DNA of 64,000 bases from Bacteroidota bacterium. GTDB lineage: Bacteria > Bacteroidota > Ignavibacteria > Kapaibacteriales > UBA2268. Position 1 is the first letter of the stretch, and the number at the start of each line of letters is the position of its first letter. Of this stretch, positions 18,511 to 28,466 are shown piece after piece. The position numbers and the translations under genes are program-made. The notes under the pieces are model-generated. The model had not been told where the DNA came from. It ran no database searches and saw only the letters and a program-made list of their open reading frames with translations. The DNA lies in NCBI GenBank assembly GCA_021780815.1, contig JAJXYC010000003.1:1-64000 (forward strand), in the 5' to 3' direction.

Positions 18511-18598
18511 AATTATCTTATTTTATAAAAAAAACAAAATTACGAATTATTTTTAAATAACAATAAATTCTTAAACATTAAAAATTTACAATAAAAAA

Positions 18599-20152
18599 TT
18601 AATGTTTAAAATGCCTCATCCCAGTAAAAATCATTGCAATATTATTGGCATCAGCGGCGGCAATCACTTCTTCATCGTGAATAGAACCGCCAGGTTGAAT
18701 TGCGGCAGTAGCACCTGCTTCAGTTGCTTTTAATAAAGCATCGGCAAACGGGAAAAATGCATCACTTGCGACAGTTGAACCGCTTAACTTTAACCCCATT
18801 AATTTTGCCTTTTCAACTGCTATGCGTGAAGAATCTACTCTGGACATTTGACCGGCACCTACTGCTAATGTTCGGTCAAATTTAGTATAAACAATTGAAT
18901 TTGATTTTACGTGTTTTGCAACTTTCCAGCCAAAAAGCAAACTTTTTATTTCGTCGTCGGTTGGTTGTCTTTTAGTTACAACTTTCATCATAGATTCATC
19001 ATATAATTCTTTATCTGTGGATTGAACAAGAACTCCACCAGCAACAGATTTTATTTCAATATTGCGATTCTCCGCAAATTTTTTAAAATTTACAGTTAAT
19101 AATCTACGGTTTTTCTTTTTCATTAAAAGTTCCAATGCTGCTTTTTCAAAAGCAGGAGCAATTAAAACTTCTGTGAAGATTGCGTCAATTTCTCGAGCAA
19201 GTTCCAAAGTTAAAGTATCGTTCATTGCAATAATGCCACCATAAGGAGATTCCTTATCTGTTTCAAAAGCTTTCTGCCAAGCATCAAGCAAATTATTTGC
19301 TGTACCTACACCACAAGGATTAGTATGCTTAATAATCGCAACTGTCGGTTCAGTAAATTCATTGATTAAATCTACCGCTCCATTAATATCAACTATATTA
19401 TTATAAGAAAGTTCTTTGCCGTGTAATTGTTTGAAAATATTAGTAAAGTTCCCATACAAAGCCGCTTCTTGATGTGGATTTTCTCCATAACGTAAATTCT
19501 GGTCTAATTTCAAAGCTAAGGTAAATTTTTCTGGCGTGTGAATCTTGTTATAAGATTTGAAATAATCAGAAACCAAGCTATCGTAATAAGAAGTTTCTTG
19601 GAATACTTCGCCGGCAAGTTCTAATCGTAAATTCAAAGGTATTGTTGTGTTATTTGCTTTTAAAGTTTCAATAATTTGATTGTACCGTACTGGATTAATA
19701 ACAGGTACCGTCCATAAATAATTTTTTGCGGCTGAACGCAACATTGTCGGACCACCAATATCAATATTTTCAATTAATTCTTCGTGTGAAATTTCTTCTT
19801 GTGAAAGTTTGTTTTCAAATGGATAAAGATTCACAACGAGTAAATCAATAGATTGATAATTGAAATCTTGCAATTGTTTTATATGCTCTGGATTATCTAA
19901 TTGAGCAAGCAACCCTGAATGAATAGCAGGGTGCAAAGTCTTGACTCTACCGCCAAAACATTCAGGAAAATTTGTGAGTTCTGTAACACTTTTTACTGGC
20001 AAGCCTGCTTCCTTCAAAGATTTCTCTGTTCCACCTGTGGAATAAATTACAATTCCTAATTTTAATAATTCTTGTGCAAATTCAATTATTCCATCTTTTT
20101 TTGAAACGGATATTAGTGCTGTTTTAATTTGATAATTGTTTGTTGAATTCAT
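18599..20152 (-). CDS. purH: Bifunctional AICAR transformylase / IMP cyclohydrolase
   Basis: 517 residues, the usual length. The N-terminal IMP cyclohydrolase domain starts TALISVSKKDGIIEFA and has the STGGTEKSL loop; the C-terminal transformylase has KHTNPCGVG, SPYGGIIAMN, and the AVGAGQMSRVDS and SDAFFPFADA segments. It catalyses the last two steps of IMP synthesis. The gene lies between rsmB (86 bases upstream) and yajC in a same-strand block; purA, which takes IMP to the AMP branch, is about 16 kb away. Confidence 0.97.
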   Translation of the reverse strand: MNSTNNYQIKTALISVSKKDGIIEFAQELLKLGIVIYSTGGTEKSLKEAGLPVKSVTELTNFPECFGGRVKTLHPAIHSGLLAQLDNPEHIKQLQDFNYQSIDLLVVNLYPFENKLSQEEISHEELIENIDIGGPTMLRSAAKNYLWTVPVINPVRYNQIIETLKANNTTIPLNLRLELAGEVFQETSYYDSLVSDYFKSYNKIHTPEKFTLALKLDQNLRYGENPHQEAALYGNFTNIFKQLHGKELSYNNIVDINGAVDLINEFTEPTVAIIKHTNPCGVGTANNLLDAWQKAFETDKESPYGGIIAMNDTLTLELAREIDAIFTEVLIAPAFEKAALELLMKKKNRRLLTVNFKKFAENRNIEIKSVAGGVLVQSTDKELYDESMMKVVTKRQPTDDEIKSLLFGWKVAKHVKSNSIVYTKFDRTLAVGAGQMSRVDSSRIAVEKAKLMGLKLSGSTVASDAFFPFADALLKATEAGATAAIQPGGSIHDEEVIAAADANNIAMIFTGMRHFKH

Positions 20153-20238
20153 ATTTTATATAATCTATTGTGAATAAAAATCAATTTAGTAAAATTCAAA
20201 ATTAAGTGAAAATTACAATTTATTCAATATTTAATATT

Positions 20239-21750
20239 TTATACTAATCTTTTAATTAAACGTGCAGCAAAAGCACCATCACAGCTATGTCTATGAGGGA
20301 AGGTTTGCATCATCCCTTTTGAACATACCTTTTCGGGCAAATACTTTTCGGCAGGGTCAAGTTGGAATTCAGGATGTTTTTGCAAAAAAGTTTCAATAAC
20401 AATAAAGTTTTCTGATGGTTCAATTGTGCAAGTTGAATAAACAATTACTCCCCCGGGCTTAACTTGTTCAGCAGCATTTTCCAAAATATTATCTTGGATT
20501 TTGTTTAATTTAATAATATCTTCCACTTCTCTTTTCCACTTAATATCAGGCTTTTTAGAAATTGTACCTAACCCAGTGCAAGGGACATCAGCAAGCACTA
20601 AATCAAAAGGTTCATCAAAATCTATATCTGTCGCATCACCATTCATTACTGTTATATTGGTAATCCCAAGCCTTGCAGCGCCTTCCGAAATAAAACGTAG
20701 TTTAGATTCGTATTTATCAATAGCAAAAATCTCCCCTGTATTATTCATTAATTCAGCCAAATAAAAGGACTTCCCTCCTGGCGCGGCACATAAATCTAAA
20801 ACACGCCAATTTATTTGAGGATTGGCTAACTGAATTACCAAAGAAGCACTTGGGTCTTGTATTGCTACTTCTCCGTTTTTGAAAAAAGAAGTTTCAAAAA
20901 AATTTATTTTAGGATTAAATATCATAAATGTATCGTCGTGGTACGAGTAATTCTTGTATATTACTTCGTTTTCATCTAAAAATTTCCTAAATTCTTCTTT
21001 TTTGTTTTTTAATTTATTGATTCTTGCCGGTATATAAGGTCGTTTATTCATTGCTACAAGAAGTTTTTCAGTTTCTTCATAACCAAATTGTTCAATCCAT
21101 CTTTTTACTAACCACTTTGGAAATGAGTATAAAACTGCTAAATAATAATTAGGGTCTTCATCTTTTTCGGGATAACGTACATTCTCCATATTTCTTAAGA
21201 TGTTCCTTAATACACCATTTACAATACCAGCAGTTTTTTCGCCTTGAATATTTTTAGTGATTTCAACAGTTTCATAAATTGCGATTGGTGGGGGGATTTT
21301 TGTTAAAAACATTAACTGATAAAGACCTACACGCATTGCATTTTTTACCCAATTTAAATTTTTTTGAAAATCTCCGTGATAAAATCCCGTTAAGATCCAA
21401 TCTAATTTACCTCTCCAGCGTATTACTCCATTTACTATTTCGGTTAATAATGCTTTATCAAATTTATTAAAATCCTCTTTTTGGTATTCAGCATTTAGAA
21501 GCTTATCAATATAAGAATCGCTCCTATCATACCTGTTTAATATTTTAACTGCCGCAAAACGAACATTATAATTACGTTTATGGGTTTCTTGATTTATATT
21601 TTCATTATGTTGTTCTTCAGAATTTGCGTCTTCTTGAAAAATTTTTTCATTATTATGTAACTTTTCGTTAGAAAAATTGTTATTATTTATAATATTCTCA
21701 TTATTTTCATTATTTTTGTTATAAAGAGAAGATGAATTTTGTTCGTTCAT
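20239..21750 (-). CDS. rsmB: 16S rRNA m5C967 methyltransferase RsmB with Asn-rich extension
   Basis: 503 residues. Residues about 1-60 are low-complexity, rich in Asn, Glu and His. A NusB-like RNA-binding domain follows (from NYNVRFAAVKIL to about residue 200). The SAM-binding motif DLCAAPGGKSF is near 330; the two RsmB cysteines lie in DVPCTGLGT (about 391) and YSTCTIEPSENF (about 440). The enzyme methylates C967 of 16S rRNA. No Met separates the extension from the NusB domain, so the extension is probably translated unless a non-ATG start is used. It is divergent from the barrel gene at 21794 with only 43 bases between. Confidence 0.94.
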   Translation of the reverse strand: MNEQNSSSLYNKNNENNENIINNNNFSNEKLHNNEKIFQEDANSEEQHNENINQETHKRNYNVRFAAVKILNRYDRSDSYIDKLLNAEYQKEDFNKFDKALLTEIVNGVIRWRGKLDWILTGFYHGDFQKNLNWVKNAMRVGLYQLMFLTKIPPPIAIYETVEITKNIQGEKTAGIVNGVLRNILRNMENVRYPEKDEDPNYYLAVLYSFPKWLVKRWIEQFGYEETEKLLVAMNKRPYIPARINKLKNKKEEFRKFLDENEVIYKNYSYHDDTFMIFNPKINFFETSFFKNGEVAIQDPSASLVIQLANPQINWRVLDLCAAPGGKSFYLAELMNNTGEIFAIDKYESKLRFISEGAARLGITNITVMNGDATDIDFDEPFDLVLADVPCTGLGTISKKPDIKWKREVEDIIKLNKIQDNILENAAEQVKPGGVIVYSTCTIEPSENFIVIETFLQKHPEFQLDPAEKYLPEKVCSKGMMQTFPHRHSCDGAFAARLIKRLV

Positions 21751-21793
21751 AAACTGATAAAAATTTTTTTAATAAATATTAAAAGTTAATACG

Positions 21794-22645
21794 ATGAAAA
21801 TAGGTAAGTTATTGTTTTTGGGTCTAATTTTTTGTTTCGCTGTTCAAGCTAGTAAATCTCAAAAGATTGAATCCCCTATAATGCCAGAAGAAAATGTTGT
21901 GCATGACTGGGAACTTGGGGGTTTTATAGGTATTGGCAGCAATTTCAATAGCGGAACATATACGGCAGAATGCCCTGAATGCTTATTTGACGATGCTTCA
22001 AAATTTGGTTTTTCCATTGGTGTAAAAATGGATTACGAAATTTTAAGATGGTTCTATATAGGGGCAAATCTGATCTATGATAATGAAAGTGTTGACGGTG
22101 CTTTTCGCAGAGTAGAATCTATACCTTTAAAACGTGGAGATGGTTCTATTATGGATGTCCCAGTTGAATTTAGGCATGTGATGAATTTAAAATTAAATTC
22201 CTTCACACTCGCTCCTAATGCAATTTTTCGCATAGATGATTGGTTGGATATTAGGCTTGGCTTTTATACTGATTTTCTCTTTGGCTCAAATATAACTCAT
22301 ACAAAAGAATTGTTAACAAAGACCGCTGTTTTGCCTGATGGCGAAAAAGTAAATGTTACAATCCCAAATACCAAGAACAATATTGTTGAACTAGAAAATC
22401 ATGCTATTCCCGGACTTTCAAGCACAGTATTTGGTCTTTTCCCACAAATGAACATAAATATACCAATATCTGATGGTAGTGATTTTATTATTGGTTCATA
22501 CCTGAAAATTCCATTTTCTACGATTTCTTCTCAACAAAGTAATTTTAAAATTGATGTTTGGAGATTTTTCCTCGGATTATCCTTTGATTTGAATGATGCA
22601 ACTGCGTATCGGGCAAAAGTAGATGCAATGAAAAACAAAAAATAA
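21794..22645 (+). CDS. Outer-membrane beta-barrel protein
   Basis: 283 residues. The signal peptide ends about residue 23 (SKSQ). The mature part has alternating hydrophobic strands (WELGGFIGIGSNF, GFSIGVKMDYEIL, FYIGANLIYDNE, DIRLGFYTDFLFG, WRFFLGLSFDLN), typical of an 8-12-strand barrel of the OMP_b-brl/PorT-like kind. A CPECLFD motif near residue 53 has two Cys. The function is unknown. It is followed after about 180 bases by a PD40/OmpA protein gene, a possible partner anchored to peptidoglycan. Confidence 0.72.
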   Translation: MKIGKLLFLGLIFCFAVQASKSQKIESPIMPEENVVHDWELGGFIGIGSNFNSGTYTAECPECLFDDASKFGFSIGVKMDYEILRWFYIGANLIYDNESVDGAFRRVESIPLKRGDGSIMDVPVEFRHVMNLKLNSFTLAPNAIFRIDDWLDIRLGFYTDFLFGSNITHTKELLTKTAVLPDGEKVNVTIPNTKNNIVELENHAIPGLSSTVFGLFPQMNINIPISDGSDFIIGSYLKIPFSTISSQQSNFKIDVWRFFLGLSFDLNDATAYRAKVDAMKNKK

Positions 22646-22828
22646 AAAAAATGTAGTAATAAAAATGACAATAAAAACCAGTTTAACATATTTTTTTGTA
22701 ACAATCTGTAATTTTATTATGGTTTTATAAAAAAAATTTGTTAATTTAAAATTCAGAAATTGTTAAAAACAAAAAAACAACAAATTCTTTGAAAAATATT
22801 GATAACAAAACAAATCGGTGAGTTGTAT

Positions 22829-25504
22829 ATGTTGAAAAAGTTTTTATACTTACTATTGCTTGTAGTAACTCTATCAAGTAGTTTGTCATATTCACAAGAG
22901 CCAAAAATTAAAGAGGCAACACCAGTAAAAATTGACAAACAAGAAAATGACGACTTCTTATTGATGGCAGCCGTAATTACAAATGGACAAAATGAAAAGC
23001 CATCACAAGTCAAAGAAGAAGGAACAATCTTAACCAAAAAGATTAAGATAATTAATTTAGGACCTGTCGTAAACTGGAAGGGTTTGGATTATGCCCCAAC
23101 GATTTCCGCAGATGGAAAAACATTGTTTTTTGTTTCCAATAGGCCAGGTAGCATAAAGACAAAAGATGGGGATTTTAGCCACGACTTTTGGGCAGCGAAG
23201 AAGAAAGACCGATTAGATACAATATTCTCACCTCCATATAATATTGATACAACATATCAATGGGGTGACTTAGGTGTAAACACCAGATTAAATGAAGGAG
23301 CGGCATCAATTGCAGCTGACGGACAAACACTTTATTTTACAGGTTGTAATCGTGAAGATGGTTTCGGTAGCTGTGATATTTATAAAACAACTATTGAAGG
23401 TGACCACTGGGGAAGACCAGTTAATTTAGGTCCTAATGTAAATAGTGATAAATTTGATTCGCAACCTTCTATTGCACCTGACCAAAGTAGATTATATTTT
23501 GTTTCTACTCGTCCAGGCCCAAATAGTGATGGCGGTAATTATCCCAAAAACTTTGATATTTGGTATTCCGATTGGGATTCAGATTTAGAAGAATGGAAAC
23601 CAGCGAAAAATTTAGAAGCAATTAACACTCCCGGTCGTGATGAATCACCTTTTATTGCTGCCGACGGTGTTACATTATTCTTTGCTTCAGATGGTTGGAA
23701 ACCTAATTTTGGAGGATTAGATTTTTATGTCACTCGTTACGACCCTGATGCAAAAACTTGGTCAAAACCGGAAAACCTTGGTGAACCAATTAACACACCA
23801 GAAGATGAACAATTTATTACTTTACCTGCATCAGGCGATATTATTTATTTTTCATCTCGTAGAAAAGATTTACCTAACTATCAAGGTGATTATGACATCT
23901 TTATGGCGTTTGTGCCTACTTATTTCCGTTCCAAAGTTGTTAAAATCACTGTATTAGATGAATGTACTGGTGAGTTTATTCCATCGGAAGTTGATATTTA
24001 TAATCCTGTAACTAAGAAAACAATTGTTGATAGTGTTACGATGAACAAAAAGGAAATTTCTTTAATTGTTTCTAATGTCGAGTATGGAAATCCAAAAGAT
24101 TCAATTAAAGCAATAGATTTTGAAATTACAGCAAAGAACCCAAGCTATGCATCAAAGAAACTTGTTACTCGTGTTGTAAAACCAGAGAAAACTGAAGATC
24201 CAAAAGAATCTGAAAAATCGGCAGAAGAAATTAACGTTACTGTTACACTTGGTGAACGTCCAGTTCTTACTCCAAAAATTGATGAAGCCGATTATATCCG
24301 CCGTACTAAAAAATATGAACCAAAACTTGCAAACTTTAATGGTCTTGTGATGGAGCAAATTCAAACTTGGGATTTGTATCCACTTTTGAACTATGTGTTC
24401 TTTGATTTAGGTAGTTCAAAGATTCCTGATAGATATATTTTGTTCAAAAATAAAGAGCAAACTAAATATTTTGCTGATACTTCAATTGCAGGTGGAACAC
24501 TTAATAAATATTATCATATCCTTAATATTTATGGGTTCAGATTAAACCGTTATCCAGATACAAAAATTGAAATTGTCGGAACAACTGATGGAACAACACC
24601 AGAGGAAAAACGTCCCGGACTTTCAGAAGAAAGAGCCAAAGCTGTATTTAATTATTTGAAAGATATTTGGGGAATTAGCCCTGATAGAATGAAATTGACT
24701 TATTTAACGAAACCAAAAGTTGTTTCTAATTTGAAAGATTCTCTCGGTATTGTTGAAAATCGTAGAACTGAAATCTTGTGCGATGATTGGCGTATTATGC
24801 AACCTGTATTCGATAAAGACCCTAAGACTTTCCCTGAACCAGAAACAATGAAATGGGTTTTGAAAAATGGTATTGAAGATAAAATTGTGAAAAGCCGTAG
24901 AATTGAAATCACTCGTGATGGTAAACCTTGGAAAACAATTAATGATGTACCTTTAAGTAAAGATACTATTACTTGGGATTGGACAGATGAAGATGGCAAC
25001 TATCCTAAAAATGATATAAGTTACACAGCACAAATGTTTATTAGAACAATAAATGATAAAGAATGCAAATCTGACCCTGTCGTAATTCCTGTAATGCAAG
25101 TATCAACAGAACAAAAGAAAGTTCAAATCGGTGGTGATAGTACACTTGAAAGATATAACTTAATTCTTTTCCCATTTGACCGTTCTGATGCTGGTCCAAT
25201 CAATGAAAGAATTATGAAAGAATATGTTTATGACCGTGTTAAACCATCTTCTTGGGTTGAAGTTGTTGGACATACTGACGTTGTTGGACTTTACGACCAC
25301 AATCAAAAGCTTTCGGATAGAAGAGCTACAACTGTCCGTGATGGAATTAACAAACAAACAGGCGGCAAATACGGTGTTCTCCTCGTTCGTGGTGTTGGTG
25401 AAGATGAACCTCTTTACACAAATGAATTGCCAGAAGGACGTTTCTATAATAGAACAGTTCAAGTAATTATTAGAACTCCGGTAAGCGAATACGAGAAAAA
25501 ATAA
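22829..25504 (+). CDS. PD40 / double OmpA-domain envelope protein (PorE-like)
   Basis: 891 residues from the ATG at 22829, which puts a clean signal peptide (to SYSQ, about residue 23) at the N-terminus; a TTG frame from 22799 was not used. Five PD40 blades follow (for example APTISADGKTLFFVSNRPG and PSIAPDQSRLYFVSTRPG), then a carboxypeptidase-regulatory-like segment from VLDECTGEFIPSEVDIY. Next come an OmpA-like domain (IEIVGTTDGTTPEEKR, LSEERAKAV) and a second, C-terminal one (VEVVGHTDVVGLYD, LSDRRATTV) with the Asp and Arg that bind peptidoglycan. The order resembles PorE of T9SS, but without the N-terminal TPR and with a doubled OmpA part. A role in anchoring an envelope complex is inferred. 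Confidence 0.85.
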   Translation: MLKKFLYLLLLVVTLSSSLSYSQEPKIKEATPVKIDKQENDDFLLMAAVITNGQNEKPSQVKEEGTILTKKIKIINLGPVVNWKGLDYAPTISADGKTLFFVSNRPGSIKTKDGDFSHDFWAAKKKDRLDTIFSPPYNIDTTYQWGDLGVNTRLNEGAASIAADGQTLYFTGCNREDGFGSCDIYKTTIEGDHWGRPVNLGPNVNSDKFDSQPSIAPDQSRLYFVSTRPGPNSDGGNYPKNFDIWYSDWDSDLEEWKPAKNLEAINTPGRDESPFIAADGVTLFFASDGWKPNFGGLDFYVTRYDPDAKTWSKPENLGEPINTPEDEQFITLPASGDIIYFSSRRKDLPNYQGDYDIFMAFVPTYFRSKVVKITVLDECTGEFIPSEVDIYNPVTKKTIVDSVTMNKKEISLIVSNVEYGNPKDSIKAIDFEITAKNPSYASKKLVTRVVKPEKTEDPKESEKSAEEINVTVTLGERPVLTPKIDEADYIRRTKKYEPKLANFNGLVMEQIQTWDLYPLLNYVFFDLGSSKIPDRYILFKNKEQTKYFADTSIAGGTLNKYYHILNIYGFRLNRYPDTKIEIVGTTDGTTPEEKRPGLSEERAKAVFNYLKDIWGISPDRMKLTYLTKPKVVSNLKDSLGIVENRRTEILCDDWRIMQPVFDKDPKTFPEPETMKWVLKNGIEDKIVKSRRIEITRDGKPWKTINDVPLSKDTITWDWTDEDGNYPKNDISYTAQMFIRTINDKECKSDPVVIPVMQVSTEQKKVQIGGDSTLERYNLILFPFDRSDAGPINERIMKEYVYDRVKPSSWVEVVGHTDVVGLYDHNQKLSDRRATTVRDGINKQTGGKYGVLLVRGVGEDEPLYTNELPEGRFYNRTVQVIIRTPVSEYEKK

Positions 25505-25536
25505 GAATATTGTAAATACAATATTTGAAATTATTG

Positions 25537-25568
25537 AAGGCTGTCCCGAAAGGACAGCCTTGTTTTTT
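25537..25568 (+). terminator. Intrinsic terminator after the PD40/OmpA gene
   Basis: AAGGCTGTCC and GGACAGCCTT form a perfect 10-bp stem with a five-base loop, followed by G and T6. It is the cleanest member of the CTGTCC hairpin family. Confidence 0.92.
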
Positions 25569-25682
25569 ATGTTTAGCAGTTTATTAAAAATAAATATTGA
25601 ATTTTTTTTCATTATAAGTGTAACTTTTCCCCTAAAAAATACTCTTATATATTTATACACGAAATTATATCGAAGGAGAAAA

Positions 25683-26216
25683 ATGCTTAAACATTTACTT
25701 TTTATTTTACTTTTTTCTATCTCGTTTACAAAGGTATTCCCACAATCAAATTCAATGACTAATTGCGATTGTAGAAAGATATTGATAGATATGCCCTCAA
25801 TAGCCTTCCAACTTTTTGATAGTTGCCAAGTTGCAATTGAATATAGGAGTGGTGATTGCAATGGATATTGCTCAGTTTCAATTGAAAAAGTAACTTTATC
25901 TAATCCTAAATATAAAGATTCAATAAGTCTGTCGGCATTAATTGGGAAATCAATTAAAAAAGTTTTAGAAGAACTTGAGAAAAATACAATATGTTCTGTA
26001 ACAAATGAATCTGTGAGTTCTTATGATTTTTATTTTGCAAGTTGTGTCCACTGGGCAAATGGTGGAGTTGAACCTTGCAATACCGAGCAATGTTGTATAG
26101 CAAGGTATTTAGTTCAATTCCAAGGAAGTGGCAAAACGTGGAAAATTACAACAGTTGATTTAGGAAATTATACAAGGTGCGATAATCCACCTGATTGCTT
26201 TTCAATTTGCCAATAA
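25683..26216 (+). CDS. Cysteine-rich secreted protein, unknown
   Basis: 177 residues from the ATG at 25683, chosen because AAGGAG lies at 25673-25678 and a signal peptide (ending KVFPQ, about residue 21) follows at once. The mature part has 13 Cys, including NCDC, QCC and a C-terminal CDNPPDCFSICQ, plus aromatic residues, so several disulfides are likely in the periplasm or outside the cell. I do not recognise a family. The next gene, a T9SS cargo, starts 14 bases downstream, so the two are probably co-expressed. Confidence 0.78.
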   Translation: MLKHLLFILLFSISFTKVFPQSNSMTNCDCRKILIDMPSIAFQLFDSCQVAIEYRSGDCNGYCSVSIEKVTLSNPKYKDSISLSALIGKSIKKVLEELEKNTICSVTNESVSSYDFYFASCVHWANGGVEPCNTEQCCIARYLVQFQGSGKTWKITTVDLGNYTRCDNPPDCFSICQ

Positions 26217-26229
26217 TTCGGAGAAAACT

Positions 26230-28404
26230 ATGAATAAAAAATTTCCTTATATATTTATTTTTCTTTTTGCAGTTAGCAATTTATTCTCTCAGCAAGTGTT
26301 TGATTATATTGAATTGAGCAATGAAAAATTCTTCGGCGAGAATATTGCTCCGCAATATTTAAATATAAACATAATTAAAAATGCTTTTATTACCACTTCT
26401 GGGAAAATTGATTACCATAAAATGGCTCGTTTAACTTTAAATTCCGATTTCAATAATGATAATTTCAATAGTTTCAATTATTATCTGCAAACATCAAATA
26501 ATATGGGAATTTCGTGGGATAACGTTGATACAATTCCTCTTGTTTCTACGGATACTTCGTATTTTTTTAGGGATTTATCTTTGCTTTTCCCTGACGAGAA
26601 CACAATTGTTCTATCTGCTCGTGATACAACTCCGTTTATATTAGTTTCAAATAAGAACAATGAATTATGGTCAACACAAATAAAAATAAGGCTAAGCCGA
26701 GACTATTATATACCAAATATTGTTATGTTAAATTCCAAAGAAGGCTTTGGGATTTTGTTGTCTTATGTTTCAAATCATATTTTTTATTCAATAATTCATA
26801 CAAAAGATTGTTGGAACACTTTTGAATATGTTTATGTAAAGCCATATACGGTATCAGATCCAAATATTGAAATTTATAATTTAAAGGTACTATTAAAATC
26901 AAATGGAGATTATTTTATTGCTTTTACCAAAAAAAGTACAAATAAGTTAATATATATTACCGACCACTTCACAAAAGTTCAAGAAGTTGATTTTATCAAT
27001 GATGAAAGAATTGTACAACTTGAAATATTTTCGGATAAGATTTTTTATACAATGTCTGAATATTATAATGGTAGTAATTTAGTAGGTAACCCCAAAATCC
27101 ATAAAACAACTGATGGTGGCAAAACTTGGCAAATAATATACGAAATACCAACACAAGACAAAAATCAAATTCAACAATTTAAATTACTTGACACAAATAA
27201 CATAACTTTAGTTGGTAAATTGTATGATTCAAACGGGCATTGCTTTAATTTCAAAAGAACAATTGATGGAGGTAAAACTTGGAACTATTTTTACGAAGAT
27301 CAAGAAGTTCTTGATAGATTTGCTTTTAAATCTGAGTTAAGGAAATTTAAGGTTTCAAATATAGATTGTGCTGAATACACAACACAAAATGAGCTGTTCT
27401 TTGCCGCTGAAAGTTATTTGACTTTTTACAACTACAATTGGCAATTAAAATTAAATCAACCATATTCGGTGAGGTGTAAAAATTTCACTTTATCCAACAT
27501 TGCAATGGATTTCGGAATAAAGTATTGTTTAACACATAAAGAATTAAAAGCAATTGCACCCGTCATCCATATCAATGATACTTCACAAAGCAATAATACT
27601 GTTATTTACTGGAATAGTCAAAACGGGATAGTATTTTATTATATTGATGTATTTAAAGTAACTCCATATTCATTGCAACAAATTATATATAATCAATATA
27701 CAACAAAAGATACGTTTTTCATTTTGCCATCTTGTGAAAAAAATGTTGAATACTTGATTGAATTAGCTTATTTTGATAAAAACAACCAAAAGAATGTTCC
27801 TTATTTTATTACTTATCAAAATAATAATGGGACAACATTAAAAGCCCCGACCATTTTTTACCCAATCCCAGAAATTAATATGAAAACTTATTCTGCCGGA
27901 GACATTACTTTAAAATGGGAAAAAATTGATAGTGCAGAAAGTTATAATATCAAATTAATTGAGTTGAAAGATGCTTTTTATGAAGAGCCCAGCCAGAAAT
28001 TAAAATATTATTTGACCTATAAAATTGTTGAAGAAAATTATCCAAATACGGAATTAAAATTTTCAGGTTTAAATAAAAATTGTAAATATGTACTTTACGT
28101 ACAAGCAAAAAATTCAGCAGGTGTTAGTAATAATGCCTATATTTCTTTTAGAACAAATGATTTATTGCAAATTCAAGAAAACAAAGAGGAAACACAATAT
28201 GTTTTTCCTAATCCAACAACAGGTTATTTATATTTAAAGGATTTTCAATTAAATTGCAATGTTTCCCTTTTTAATATTTTGGGAGAAAAATTACAGGAAA
28301 TATGTATAACAAATAATTTGCAAGGTATAGATTTACAAAATTATCCATCAGGTGTATATTTATTAAAAAACAACAACAAAACAGAAAAAATCATAAAGCT
28401 ATAA
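26230..28404 (+). CDS. T9SS cargo protein with BNR-like repeats and FN3-like domain
   Basis: 724 residues. Signal peptide to about residue 20 (NLFSQ). BNR/sialidase-type Asp-box-like motifs appear in HKTTDGGKTWQI and RTIDGGKTWNYF, suggesting a beta-propeller. A fibronectin-III-like segment follows about residues 555-650 (AESYNIKLIELKDAF ... KYVLYVQAKNSAGVSNNAYI). The C-terminal 70 residues (VFPNPTTGYLYL ... NILGEKLQE ... YPSGVYLL ... TEKIIKL) match the type A T9SS sorting domain, so the protein should be exported by T9SS and attached to the surface. No catalytic residues were identified. Confidence 0.88.
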   Translation: MNKKFPYIFIFLFAVSNLFSQQVFDYIELSNEKFFGENIAPQYLNINIIKNAFITTSGKIDYHKMARLTLNSDFNNDNFNSFNYYLQTSNNMGISWDNVDTIPLVSTDTSYFFRDLSLLFPDENTIVLSARDTTPFILVSNKNNELWSTQIKIRLSRDYYIPNIVMLNSKEGFGILLSYVSNHIFYSIIHTKDCWNTFEYVYVKPYTVSDPNIEIYNLKVLLKSNGDYFIAFTKKSTNKLIYITDHFTKVQEVDFINDERIVQLEIFSDKIFYTMSEYYNGSNLVGNPKIHKTTDGGKTWQIIYEIPTQDKNQIQQFKLLDTNNITLVGKLYDSNGHCFNFKRTIDGGKTWNYFYEDQEVLDRFAFKSELRKFKVSNIDCAEYTTQNELFFAAESYLTFYNYNWQLKLNQPYSVRCKNFTLSNIAMDFGIKYCLTHKELKAIAPVIHINDTSQSNNTVIYWNSQNGIVFYYIDVFKVTPYSLQQIIYNQYTTKDTFFILPSCEKNVEYLIELAYFDKNNQKNVPYFITYQNNNGTTLKAPTIFYPIPEINMKTYSAGDITLKWEKIDSAESYNIKLIELKDAFYEEPSQKLKYYLTYKIVEENYPNTELKFSGLNKNCKYVLYVQAKNSAGVSNNAYISFRTNDLLQIQENKEETQYVFPNPTTGYLYLKDFQLNCNVSLFNILGEKLQEICITNNLQGIDLQNYPSGVYLLKNNNKTEKIIKL

Positions 28405-28466
28405 CTTACAAAATATATATTTGTTTTATAAACTTAACAAGGACTTATTACATCGAGAAGAACAAA

